This document shows, one piece after another, positions 48,862 to 57,318 of a DNA stretch of 64,000 nt; the first letter of the stretch is position 1; each line of letters begins with the position of its first letter. The translations under genes and the position numbers were made by a program. Under the pieces are notes generated by a model. That model saw only the letters and a program-made list of their open reading frames with translations. It had not been told where the DNA came from and did no database searches. Source of the DNA: Catenulispora acidiphila DSM 44928 (GTDB taxonomy: Bacteria; Actinomycetota; Actinomycetes; Streptomycetales; Catenulisporaceae); assembly GCF_000024025.1 (NCBI RefSeq), contig NC_013131.1, positions 7,068,001-7,132,000 of the forward strand, given 5' to 3'.

Positions 48862-50408
48862 GGCTGGTCCTTGTCGGGGTTGTCGTTCTCTTGCCGGTCC
48901 TGGGTCTGGGTTTGGGACTGACTATCGGTCTGGGGCTGACTCTCGGTCTGAGTCTGCTGGAAGGCCTGCTCCAGGTCGATGATGAAATCCCTGCCGACAT
49001 GGTGCGCCAGCGGCGTGTCCATGAGCAGGTCGGCCTGGGCGAGATGCCGCAGCAGGGGCGAGGCGCGGTAGCGGCCGTCGCGGTACACGTCCTCGAGGTT
49101 GTCGAGGACTTCCCTGATGTAGGCGAAGCCCAGATCCGCACCCCACTCCAGCGGTCCGCGGGGGTAGTTCACCCCGAGCTTCATGGCGGTGTCGATGTCC
49201 TCTTCCTCGGCGTCGCCTCGGTACAGCGCATCCACCGCCTCGTTGACCAGGCGTGCGACGGTGCGGGTCACGACCAGGCCCGGGACGTCCTCAAGCACCA
49301 CGACCTTCTTGCCCTCGCGCTGCAGCCGGGCGATCGTCGCCTCCAGGGCCGCGTTCGGAGTGTCGGCGGCAGGCGCGAGCGCCACGGTGGGGGTGCCGGC
49401 GAGGTCGAGCGTGAGATCCATCAGGATCCGGCCGTCGCCGTAGGAGGTCGCCGTCTTGCCGCGGCTGCGGTAGAGGCGCGGCCTGCCGGAGGCGGTCACA
49501 TCGCGCGTGTCCTCATAACGCGGCGCGGGCTTGTCCACGCCCTCGCCGTACTCGTAGAACCCGCGACCGCTCTTGCGCCCCAAGCGCTTCGCGGCCACGT
49601 ACTCCTTCTGCGTCCACGCGGGGGTGTAGCGCGGGTCGTACCCGGTCGCCTCCCACACCGAGGTCGAGACGGCGAGGTTCACGTCGAGCCCGATCATGTC
49701 CATCAGCTCGAACGGACCCATCTTGAAGCCGCCGCTCTCGCGCAGGACGGCGTCGATGGTCGCGAAGTCCGCCGCCTGCTCCTCGGAGGCGCGCAGCGCT
49801 TCGGCGTAGAACGGCCGGGCGACGCGGTTGACGATGAAGCCGGGCGTGGAGCGGCAGCGGACGGTGGTCTTGCCCCAGGCCTCGGCCAGTTCCGCGACGG
49901 CGGTGCCGAGCTCGGGGTCGGTGGCCAGGCCGTCGATGATCTCGACCAGCGGCATCAGCGGCGCCGGGTTGAAGAAGTGCATGCCGACCAGGCGTTGCGG
50001 GTCCTTCAAACCGCCGGCGATGGCGCTGATGGACAGCGAGGAGGTGTTGGTCGCCAGCAGGCAGTCCGGGCCGACGATGCCCTCCAGGCCGGCGAACAGC
50101 TTCTGCTTGACACCCAGGTCCTCGATCACCGCCTCGACCACGAGGACGGCGTCGCTCAGCGCGTCCAGTGCCTCGATCGCCGACAGCCGGTCCTTGGCCG
50201 CTTGAGCTTCCTCAGCAGCGATTCTTCCCTTGGCCGCCAGCGAGTCCAGCCGCTTGCCGATCCCGGCGACCGCGCGCGCCGCGGCGCCCTGGACCGCGTC
50301 GTAGACCGCGACCGGGTGCCCGGCCTGCACGGCCAGTTGGGCGATCCCGGCGCCCATCGTGCCGGCGCCGATCACTCCCACGAGTGATCCGTTCGCCTCG
50401 ATCGCCAC
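48858..50408 (-). CDS. paaH: 3-hydroxyacyl-CoA dehydrogenase (PaaH-type) with Gln/Thr/Ser-rich tail
   Basis: 516 residues: NAD-binding fold (VGVIGAGTMGAGIAQLAV), a catalytic HFFNPAPLM segment, and two 3HCDH C-terminal domains, the second with DTAMKLGVNYPRGPLEWGAD. The final roughly 35 residues are a QTQTESQPQTDSQSQT type tail absent from usual homologues, ending at a 4-nt overlap with the thiolase start. GTG 50408 has AGGAG 7 nt upstream. Divergent from paaN. Confidence 0.92.
   Translation of the reverse strand: MAIEANGSLVGVIGAGTMGAGIAQLAVQAGHPVAVYDAVQGAAARAVAGIGKRLDSLAAKGRIAAEEAQAAKDRLSAIEALDALSDAVLVVEAVIEDLGVKQKLFAGLEGIVGPDCLLATNTSSLSISAIAGGLKDPQRLVGMHFFNPAPLMPLVEIIDGLATDPELGTAVAELAEAWGKTTVRCRSTPGFIVNRVARPFYAEALRASEEQAADFATIDAVLRESGGFKMGPFELMDMIGLDVNLAVSTSVWEATGYDPRYTPAWTQKEYVAAKRLGRKSGRGFYEYGEGVDKPAPRYEDTRDVTASGRPRLYRSRGKTATSYGDGRILMDLTLDLAGTPTVALAPAADTPNAALEATIARLQREGKKVVVLEDVPGLVVTRTVARLVNEAVDALYRGDAEEEDIDTAMKLGVNYPRGPLEWGADLGFAYIREVLDNLEDVYRDGRYRASPLLRHLAQADLLMDTPLAHHVGRDFIIDLEQAFQQTQTESQPQTDSQSQTQTQDRQENDNPDKDQP
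48862..48965 (-). repeat. Coding simple-sequence repeat in paaH tail
   Basis: Degenerate hexamer-like units on the plus strand (GGTCTGGGACTGA, GGTCTGGGGCTGA, GGTCTGAGTCTGC) encode the Gln/Thr/Ser tail of PaaH directly before its coupled junction with the thiolase gene. Confidence 0.7.
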
Positions 50409-50466
50409 GCGTTCGCTCCTTCCCAGGCGGCGGGCGACGGGTGAGGGGTGTCCCACCCTGGAACCG

Positions 50467-50480
50467 ACCGACCGTTCGGT
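50467..50480. promoter_or_regulatory. TetR-type operator ACCGACCGTTCGGT
   Basis: Inverted arms ACCGA and TCGGT lie in the 119-bp divergent gap between paaH and paaN. The sequence is the classic actinobacterial TetR/PaaR-like operator form. It would let the TetR regulator at 45727-46335 control both directions. Confidence 0.75.
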
Positions 50481-50527
50481 TTACTCTAGAACCCGTCAGG
50501 GCCGCCACACCAGCATTCCGGGAGTCG

Positions 50528-52198
50528 ATGATGACCGCCACGGCCGAGCAGTTCTCCGTCCGCCACCGTGAAACCCTCGATCGGGCGGTGGAGGCGATCC
50601 GCGAACGCGCGTTCTGGACGCCCTACCCGGAGATCCCCAAGGCCTACGGCGAGGAGGCCGCGAGCGCCGGCAAGCTCGCCTACGAGGGCTACCTGAACCG
50701 GCGGTTCCCGCTGGCCCAGCCCGGGACCGACGAGCTGGTCGGGGCGGAGAGGTCGCCGTACGGCGTGGACCTGGGCGTCACCTACCCGCACCCGGACCTG
50801 GACGTGCTGCTGCCGGCGATGCGGCGCGCGATGCCGAAGTGGCGCGACGCCGGTCCCGAGGCCCGCGCGGCGGTGCTCATCGAGGCGCTGGCCCGGCTGA
50901 ACGCGCGCACCCACGAGATCGCGCACGCCGTGCACCACACCTCGGGCCAGGCGTTTGGCATGGCTTTCCAGGCCGGCGGCCCGCACGCGCAGGACCGCGG
51001 GCTGGAGGCCGTCGCCTACGCCTACGCCGCGCAGACCGCACAGGTCGCGGCCGCCGAATGGGAGAAGCCGCAGGGACCGAAGCCGGCGCTGCACATGGCC
51101 AAGAAGTTCACCGCTGTCCCGCGCGGCATCGGCCTGGTCATCGGCTGCAACACCTTCCCGACCTGGAACAGCTACCCGGGCCTGTTCGCCTCGCTGGCGA
51201 CCGGCAACGCGGTGGTCGTCAAGCCGCACCCGAACGCCGTCCTGCCGCTGGCGATCTCGGTCGCCGTCCTGCGCGACACCCTGGCCGAGGCGGGCTTCGA
51301 CCCGGACCTGGTCGCCCTGGCGGTGGAGCGGCCCGGCGAGGGACTGGCCAAGACGCTGGCGCTGCGCCCGGAGATCCGCATCATCGACTACACCGGCTCC
51401 ACGGAGTTCGGCGTCTGGCTGGAGCGCAACGCCCCGCAGGCCGTGGTGTACACCGAGAAGGCCGGCATCAACACCGTGGTCGTGGACTCGGTCGAGGACT
51501 ACAAGGGCATGCTGGGCAACCTGGCGTTCTCCTTCTCCCTGTACAGCGGCCAGATGTGCACCACCCCGCAGAACATCTTCGTCCCCCGCGAAGGCATCAC
51601 CGCCGCCGGGGAGCACAAGTCCTTCGACGACTTCGCCGCGGACCTGGCCACCGCCGTCGACAAGCTCCTCGGCGACGACGCCCGCGCCAACGCCCTGCTC
51701 GGCGCGGTCTGCAACCCCGGCGTCACCGACCGTCTGAAGCAGGCCGAATCGGTCGGCAAGACCGTCCTGGCCTCCCACACCGTGGCCAACCCCGACTACC
51801 CCGCCGCCGAAGTCCGCACCCCCCTGATCGCCGCCATCGACATCACCGACACCGACACCTACACCGGCGAATGGTTCGGCCCGATCAGCTTCCTGATCGC
51901 CGCCGACAGCACCGACCAAGCCATCGAAACCTTCCGCGAAACCGTCCGAGACCACGGCGCCATCACCGCAGCGGTCTACTCCACCGACGACGACACCATC
52001 GCCAAAACCGAACAAGCAGCCCTCGACGCCGGCGTGAACCTCTCCGTCAACCTCACCGGCGCCGTCTACGTGAACCAAAGCGCCGCCTTCTCCGACTTCC
52101 ACGCCACCGGCGCCAACCCGGCCGCCAACGCCGCCCTGTCCGACCTGGCCTACGTCGCCAGCCGGTTCCGGGTCGTGCAGTCGCGGCGGCACATCTGA
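50528..52198 (+). CDS. paaN: Phenylacetic acid degradation protein PaaN (aldehyde dehydrogenase)
   Basis: 556 residues of the ALDH superfamily, PaaN subgroup: GIGLVIGCNTFPTWNSYPG, VVVKPHPNAVLPLA, DYTGSTEFGVWLE and catalytic-Cys region YSGQMCTTPQN. It lacks the hydratase (MaoC-like) domain of the fused PaaZ. Oxidises the ring-opened semialdehyde in the phenylacetate route. ATG 50528/50531 has GGAG just upstream; the frame back to 50168 is antisense to paaH. Confidence 0.9.
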   Translation: MMTATAEQFSVRHRETLDRAVEAIRERAFWTPYPEIPKAYGEEAASAGKLAYEGYLNRRFPLAQPGTDELVGAERSPYGVDLGVTYPHPDLDVLLPAMRRAMPKWRDAGPEARAAVLIEALARLNARTHEIAHAVHHTSGQAFGMAFQAGGPHAQDRGLEAVAYAYAAQTAQVAAAEWEKPQGPKPALHMAKKFTAVPRGIGLVIGCNTFPTWNSYPGLFASLATGNAVVVKPHPNAVLPLAISVAVLRDTLAEAGFDPDLVALAVERPGEGLAKTLALRPEIRIIDYTGSTEFGVWLERNAPQAVVYTEKAGINTVVVDSVEDYKGMLGNLAFSFSLYSGQMCTTPQNIFVPREGITAAGEHKSFDDFAADLATAVDKLLGDDARANALLGAVCNPGVTDRLKQAESVGKTVLASHTVANPDYPAAEVRTPLIAAIDITDTDTYTGEWFGPISFLIAADSTDQAIETFRETVRDHGAITAAVYSTDDDTIAKTEQAALDAGVNLSVNLTGAVYVNQSAAFSDFHATGANPAANAALSDLAYVASRFRVVQSRRHI

Positions 52199-52249
52199 GC
52201 GGTCCCGCCATATCTGGCGGAGTGACGGCAGGCGGGCCAGACTTCCCCC

Positions 52250-53038
52250 ATGAACGCTGAGCTCCCTGCCGTCCGCACCGAGAAGAACGGTGCGGTCACG
52301 ACCGTGATCCTGCATCGGCCTGCGGTGCGCAATGCGGTGGATCCGGCGACGGCGGCGGGGTTGGTGGCTGCGTTTCGGGAGTTCGAGGAGGATGCCGGGG
52401 CTAATGTCGCGGTGTTCTTTGGCGATGGGGGGACGTTCTGTGCCGGGTTCGATCTCAAGGCTCTGACTGCTGGGGCGGTGCCGGCGGGGATGCTGGCTTA
52501 CGGGGACGGGCCGATGGGTCCTTCGCGGTTGCGGCTGTCCAAGCCGGTGATTGCGGCGGTCGCCGGGCATGCGGTGGCCGGTGGGCTGGAGTTGGCGCTG
52601 TGGTGTGACCTGCGGGTGGTGGAGGAGAGCGCGGTGTTCGGCGTCTTCTGTCGGCGCTGGGGTGTTCCGTTGGTGGATGGTGGGACGGTGCGGCTGCCGC
52701 GTCTGATCGGGCACAGTCGCGCCATGGACATGATCCTCACCGGGCGCGCGGTCGCCGCTGACGAGGCTCTGGCCTGGGGGTTGGCCAACCGGGTGGTGCC
52801 CGATGGCACGGTCCGCGCCGCCGCTGAGGCGCTGGCCGCGGAGATCGCCGCGCTGCCGCAGCTGTGCCTGCGCGAAGATCGCATGTCAGTACTCGAGCAG
52901 GACGGTCTGGACGAGGAGGCCGCGCTGCGCAACGAGCTGCGGCACGGGCAGGTCTCGCTGTCCGAGTCGGCCGCCGGCGCGCAGCGGTTCGCCGGCGGCG
53001 AGGGACGCCACGGCGCCTCGGCGAGCCCGACGCCGTAG
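52250..53038 (+). CDS. Enoyl-CoA hydratase/isomerase (crotonase family)
   Basis: 262-residue crotonase fold protein: FCAGFDLKALT and GHAVAGGLELALWCDLRV form the oxyanion holes. CAGACT ends 6 nt before ATG 52250 and there is no ribosome site, a leaderless pattern. Third-position GC looks slightly lower (more GCT, TTG, GAT) than in the paa genes. It probably serves the phenylacetate beta-oxidation steps by position; a different acyl-CoA cannot be excluded. Confidence 0.87.
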   Translation: MNAELPAVRTEKNGAVTTVILHRPAVRNAVDPATAAGLVAAFREFEEDAGANVAVFFGDGGTFCAGFDLKALTAGAVPAGMLAYGDGPMGPSRLRLSKPVIAAVAGHAVAGGLELALWCDLRVVEESAVFGVFCRRWGVPLVDGGTVRLPRLIGHSRAMDMILTGRAVAADEALAWGLANRVVPDGTVRAAAEALAAEIAALPQLCLREDRMSVLEQDGLDEEAALRNELRHGQVSLSESAAGAQRFAGGEGRHGASASPTP

Positions 53039-53048
53039 GCTGACTGAC

Positions 53049-53579
53049 GTGACGCAGGTGATCATCCTCAACGGCGGCTCCAGCTCCGGCAAGACCAGCA
53101 TCGCGCGCAGCCTGCAAGCCCTGCTGCCGGACCCCTGGCTGTCCTTCAGCATCGACGACTTCGTCGAGGCGCTGCCCGAGAGGATGCTCTCCTCGGACGC
53201 CGGGATCCAGTTCGCACCGGGCGGCGCGGTCAGCGTCGGCGCGGACTTCCGCACCCTGGAGGCCGCCTGGATGGCCGGCATCGCGGCGACGGCCCGAGCC
53301 GGGGCGCACGTCGTCATCGACGACGTCTTCCTCGGCGGCGCGGCCTCCCAGCAACGCTGGGAGCAGGCGCTCGGCGAGCTGGACATCCTCTGGGTCGGTG
53401 TCCGCTGCAACCCGGAAGCCGCCGCACAGCGCGAGGGCAGACGCGCCAACCGCACCGCCGGGATGGCCGCACAGCAGGCGGAGACGGTTCACGAAGGCGT
53501 GCGCTACGACCTGGAGCTCGACACCGCGAACACCGGTTCCGCCGACTGCGCCCGGACGATCGCCGAGCGCCTCAGCTGA
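53049..53579 (+). CDS. Chloramphenicol phosphotransferase-like protein
   Basis: 176 residues, close to the 178 of Streptomyces venezuelae CPT. P-loop GGSSSGKTS (9-17) and the catalytic Asp37 in SIDDFVEALP, followed by VVIDDVFLGG and WVGVRCNPEAAAQRE. TAGGCT, formed partly by the preceding stop, ends 7 nt before GTG 53049. Such genes protect chloramphenicol producers, but many non-producers carry them, so the natural substrate is open. Confidence 0.85.
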   Translation: MTQVIILNGGSSSGKTSIARSLQALLPDPWLSFSIDDFVEALPERMLSSDAGIQFAPGGAVSVGADFRTLEAAWMAGIAATARAGAHVVIDDVFLGGAASQQRWEQALGELDILWVGVRCNPEAAAQREGRRANRTAGMAAQQAETVHEGVRYDLELDTANTGSADCARTIAERLS

Positions 53580-53588
53580 CCCAGGCGT

Positions 53589-54155
53589 TCAGGAACCCGC
53601 CCCCGGCCGCTCCCCCTCCGGCCGCTCCCCCTCCGGCAGCTCCGACAACCGCATCGCCAGCAGCATCCCCGGCCAGTCCCCGGCCTCCGCGACCGTGAAC
53701 TCCTTCACCCGCACGAACCCATACCGCTCGTACACCTTCACCAGGTTCCCGTCCTCCCCGGCCCAGCAGTCCACGCGCAGCAAGTCGATCCCGCGCTCGG
53801 CCGCCTCCTGCTTGGCCCGCTCGATCAGCAGGCGCCCGATCCCGCGTCCGGCGTGTGCGCGGGAGATGATCAGGAAATTGACATACAGCTCCCGCTCCTC
53901 GGCCTCCGGCACGTACGGCTGCCGCTGCTCGCTGATCACCATGACGCCCAGCGCGGTGCCGTCCTCGTCCTCCAGGACCCGCATCCCGCCGCCGTCGGCA
54001 CGTTCCAGGAACGCCTCGCGGCGCTTGTCCAGGCTGGTCCACGCCGCGGTTCCCCATTGCTGGGTGTTGCCGCGCGCGTTCATCCACGCCACGGCCTCGT
54101 CGCCGAACGCCAAGATCACCGGTACGTCGTCCCGACCGCCCACTCGAATCCGCAT
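53589..54155 (-). CDS. GNAT-family N-acetyltransferase
   Basis: 188 residues with the acetyl-CoA motif SRAHAGRGIGRLLIERAKQEA and a terminal YERYGFVRVKEF strand. Ends in a short repeated tail PEGERPEGERPGAGS. Convergent with the CPT-like gene, 9 nt apart. Substrate unknown. Confidence 0.87.
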   Translation of the reverse strand: MRIRVGGRDDVPVILAFGDEAVAWMNARGNTQQWGTAAWTSLDKRREAFLERADGGGMRVLEDEDGTALGVMVISEQRQPYVPEAEERELYVNFLIISRAHAGRGIGRLLIERAKQEAAERGIDLLRVDCWAGEDGNLVKVYERYGFVRVKEFTVAEAGDWPGMLLAMRLSELPEGERPEGERPGAGS

Positions 54156-54247
54156 GATCCCTTCCTAGCAAAGAGTTCACCTGAGAGCGCGTCAGATATG
54201 ACCGATGTTCACCGGCGCCTCGGCCGGGGGCGATAGAACTCCCCTCC

Positions 54248-54424
54248 ATGAGGATCTATCTCGCGTCCAAACGGCGGCTGATCGTCTCGGCGGTCGTGTT
54301 GGCCGTGGGACTGGCCCTGCTGATCCCCGCCGCCGCGATGGCCGGCGTCCGAGCCGACCGGCAGCATTCCGTCGGCGACGGCAGCGACCGCGGCGACCAA
54401 GTAAGAATCCTGCGTCACAAATAA
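54248..54424 (+). CDS. Small single-pass membrane or secreted peptide
   Basis: 58 codons from ATG 54248 to TAA 54424: basic start MRIYLASKRRL, one hydrophobic helix (about 12-33, VSAVVLAVGLALLIPAAAMAG), then a charged tail. It could be a signal-peptide-bearing peptide. There is CTCC but no clear ribosome site upstream. A 6-bp AT palindrome covers its stop codon. Function unknown; weak call. Confidence 0.4.
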   Translation: MRIYLASKRRLIVSAVVLAVGLALLIPAAAMAGVRADRQHSVGDGSDRGDQVRILRHK

Positions 54425-54435
54425 GGCCACTTATT
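54420..54435. other. AT-rich palindrome AATAAG-GCCA-CTTATT
   Basis: A perfect 6-bp inverted repeat in an unusually AT-rich patch between the small membrane peptide and the P450 gene, covering the former's stop codon. It could be an operator for the P450 gene about 55 bp downstream. Confidence 0.35.
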
Positions 54436-54488
54436 CAAAATCCTCGCCATGCGGGAACATTCGCGGACCGCGCCGCCGTTGCCCGGGC

Positions 54489-55709
54489 ATGGAGCCGTTG
54501 GAAATCATGGGGGCGCTGCTCACCACCGAAGGGCGTGACAACCCCTATCCGCTCTACGACGAGGCACACCGGCTGGGCGCCGTCATCGACGCCGGCCAGG
54601 GTCTGGTGATGGTGCCGTCCTACGACGCCTGCAACCATGTGCTGCGCAACGCGTCCTTCGGGGTGTGGGACGTCGACTGGCGCGGCGTGATCTGGGACGA
54701 CGAGCAGCAGCGCCGCCCCTCGCTGCGCAGCATGGAACGCTCGGTCATCTACTCCAACGCCCCCGACCACGGCCGCATGCGTTCCCTGATTTCCTCGGTG
54801 TTCACCCCGCGCCGGGTCGCCGCCCTGGAGCCGGCGATCGAGGCCGCCGTGGAGTCCCTGCTGGACCGGCTGGCCGAGACCGGGGCGAACGGCGCGGCCG
54901 TGGACCTGATGAACGACTTTGCCTATCAGCTCCCTGTCACGGTCATCTGCGACCTGCTGGGCATCCCGCAGCCGGACCGGGAGACGTTCCGCGTACTGGC
55001 GACCGACCTCGCGGCGGTCCTGGACTTCGTCGACGACCTGAGCCGGCTGGACGAAGCCGACGCGGCGTGGCTGGAGCTGGAGCTCTACTTCGGCGGACTG
55101 CTCGCCGAGCGGCGCATGCGGCCGCAGGACGACCTCGTCAGTGCCCTGATCGCCGTCTGCGACGCCGACGACGCCCGGCTCAGCGGCGCCGAACTGCTCT
55201 GCAACCTGGCGCTGCTGCTCATTGCCGGATTCGAGACCACCGCGAACCTGTTCGGCAACGGCGTGCGCCTGCTGTTCGAGCACCCGGAGGTCGGCGCGGG
55301 ACTACGGCGCGGACACCTGCGCTACGCCGGCTTCGCCGAAGAAGTGCTGCGCTACGACTCACCGGTCCAGATGACCTCCCGGATCGCGCTCACCGACGGC
55401 CTCTCGGTCGGCGACGTCCCAGTCCCGGCCGGCGCGGAGGTCGCAGTGATGATCGGCGCGGCGAACCGTGACGCCCGCCGCTACGAGCAGCCGCAGCGCT
55501 TCGACCCCACCCGCACCGAGATCGGTCCGCTCAGCTTCGGCGCCGGACCGCATTTCTGCGTCGGATCGGTGCTGGCGCGCACCGAGGCGGCGATCGGATT
55601 CCCCCGGCTGCTGGAGCGGTTCCCAGCGCTGGCACCTGCGGGTGCGCCGACCCGGAACCAGCGGTTTATCCTTCGCGGCTACGAGCGGCTGCCTGTTACC
55701 GTGAGCTGA
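54489..55709 (+). CDS. Cytochrome P450
   Basis: 406-residue soluble bacterial P450. I-helix AGFETT (246-251), ExxR as EVLR (285-288), and the heme loop SFGAGPHFCVG with Cys357 as the iron ligand are intact. No ferredoxin or reductase gene is adjacent. Start ATG 54489 begins MEPLEIMGALLTTEGRDNPYPLYDEA, typical of the family N-terminus (given here up to the DEAH helix in pieces). Substrate unknown. Confidence 0.92.
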   Translation: MEPLEIMGALLTTEGRDNPYPLYDEAHRLGAVIDAGQGLVMVPSYDACNHVLRNASFGVWDVDWRGVIWDDEQQRRPSLRSMERSVIYSNAPDHGRMRSLISSVFTPRRVAALEPAIEAAVESLLDRLAETGANGAAVDLMNDFAYQLPVTVICDLLGIPQPDRETFRVLATDLAAVLDFVDDLSRLDEADAAWLELELYFGGLLAERRMRPQDDLVSALIAVCDADDARLSGAELLCNLALLLIAGFETTANLFGNGVRLLFEHPEVGAGLRRGHLRYAGFAEEVLRYDSPVQMTSRIALTDGLSVGDVPVPAGAEVAVMIGAANRDARRYEQPQRFDPTRTEIGPLSFGAGPHFCVGSVLARTEAAIGFPRLLERFPALAPAGAPTRNQRFILRGYERLPVTVS

Positions 55710-55732
55710 ATTTCTGCTTTCCGGGGGACGCC

Positions 55733-56458
55733 ATGACTGAGGTTGAAGACACCGTCGCCGACGCCAAACCCGACTTCGACGCCTTCGAGCCCGGCACGGT
55801 GTTGCTGTCCGGCATCGTCGGCTCGACCGCCTACGGCCTGGCCGGACCCGGTTCCGACGTGGACCGCCTCGGCATGTTCGCCGCGCCCACGCTGACCCTG
55901 CTCGGCCTGCACACCCCGCGCGACAGCCACGTCACCACGCATCCGGACGTGACCTTCCACGAGGCGGCGAAGCTGGCCCGCCTGGCCCTCGGCGGCAACC
56001 CCACGGCCTCGGAACTGCTCTGGCTCCCCGACGACCTGTACGAGCACCGCACGCCTCTCGGAGAGGAGGCGATCAGCCTGCGCATGGCGTTCGTGTCGGC
56101 ACCGCGCGTCCACGACGCCTACCTCGGCTACGCGACCGCCCAGTTCCGCAAGCTCCTGTCGCGCGATCCCACCTGGACGCACCGCAAGATCGCCAAGCAC
56201 GCACGCCATCTCATGCGCCTGGTGAACCAGGGCCACGAGCTCTACACCACCGGCCACGTCACCATCCGCCTCCCCGACCCCGAGCGCTATCTCGCCTTCG
56301 GCGAGAGCGTCGCCGCCGACCCCGAGGTCGCACGCCCCTTCATGGCCGACGCCGAGGAGCGCTTCGCGACCGCGCGTACGGTGCTGCCGAACGAGCCGGA
56401 CACAGCGGCTGCGGAGGACTGGCTACTGAGGGTGCGGAAGGTTTTCTGGGCAGGCTAA
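55733..56458 (+). CDS. Predicted nucleotidyltransferase (Pol beta superfamily)
   Basis: 241 residues. Active-site pattern GSTAYG (30-35) followed by SDVD (41-44), then helical regions as in the YcgL/DUF4111-like predicted nucleotidyltransferases. GGGGGA about 6 nt before ATG 55733 serves as ribosome site; it follows the P450 gene by 23 nt and may share its transcript. Substrate (nucleic acid, drug or protein) unknown. Confidence 0.75.
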   Translation: MTEVEDTVADAKPDFDAFEPGTVLLSGIVGSTAYGLAGPGSDVDRLGMFAAPTLTLLGLHTPRDSHVTTHPDVTFHEAAKLARLALGGNPTASELLWLPDDLYEHRTPLGEEAISLRMAFVSAPRVHDAYLGYATAQFRKLLSRDPTWTHRKIAKHARHLMRLVNQGHELYTTGHVTIRLPDPERYLAFGESVAADPEVARPFMADAEERFATARTVLPNEPDTAAAEDWLLRVRKVFWAG

Positions 56459-56504
56459 GGGATTCGCAGGCTGAAGGATTCGCAGGCTGCGGGCCGAAAC
56501 CGCC

Positions 56505-57269
56505 TCACCGATGCGCCGTCAGAATCGGCTGGTAGTACCCGGAATCCAGCGGCTCGATCCACTGCACGTCCCGGAACCCGACCGCCGTGGCGAACCCGGC
56601 GAGGTCCTCGCGCCGCAAAGCCCAGTACGTGGCGCGCCGTACCCGCACGTCCCACTTGTCGGCGCCGTCCGGGGTCGGCACCATCTGGAAGTGTTCCAGG
56701 TCGTACCGCTCGCCGTCGGGATGCCAGTGCCACAACTGGAAGGCGATCGCGCGCCCCGCTTGCTGTTCGGACACCTGCGGCGCGGTCGTCGTGGGCCGCT
56801 TCGCGCGCAATTCGTCGTAGTCGCGCACCGTCAGCACCAGCAGTCCGTCGGGTCGCAGAACCCTGCGCATCTCCGCCAAACCGGCGGTCAGCGCGTCGGG
56901 GGTCAGCAGGTGCGGCACCGAGTTGTCGGCGCTCAACACGGCGTCGAACACGCCGTCCCTGAACGGCAGCGCTCCCATGTCGGCCGCGGCGGTCGGTAGG
57001 CTCACGCCGCGCGCCGCCGCCTCGCGTGCGGCCCGGGCTGCGGCGCGCGGGCTGAGATCCGTGCCGATCATGCTCGCGCCGTCCATCCGCGCCAGCCCGA
57101 TGGCCTGCGTCCCGATCCCGCACGAGCAGTCCAACACCCGCCCCGCCGAACGTTTGGTGCCCGCCTCGATCACCGCTGACAGCACCGAGGCCTGGTACTC
57201 CATGCTGACGTTCCAGTCCTGGAACATCAGGTGGTAGTCGTCGGCCAGTTCGTCATAGAACGAGCGCAT
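56505..57269 (-). CDS. Class I SAM-dependent methyltransferase
   Basis: 254 residues with motif I VLDCSCGIGTQAIGLA (about 45-60), DLSPRAAARAAREAA and LPFRDGVFDAVLSADNSVPHL. A DUF4942-like or small-molecule methyltransferase; substrate unknown. Starts 49 nt after the stop of the VRASMA-family member 2 gene on the same strand, so it may be part of that operon. Confidence 0.85.
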   Translation of the reverse strand: MRSFYDELADDYHLMFQDWNVSMEYQASVLSAVIEAGTKRSAGRVLDCSCGIGTQAIGLARMDGASMIGTDLSPRAAARAAREAAARGVSLPTAAADMGALPFRDGVFDAVLSADNSVPHLLTPDALTAGLAEMRRVLRPDGLLVLTVRDYDELRAKRPTTTAPQVSEQQAGRAIAFQLWHWHPDGERYDLEHFQMVPTPDGADKWDVRVRRATYWALRREDLAGFATAVGFRDVQWIEPLDSGYYQPILTAHR

Positions 57270-57318
57270 CTCTCACCAGCCCCCCAACGTGTTACCGGAG
57301 CTCCGTTTTCCCACAGCC

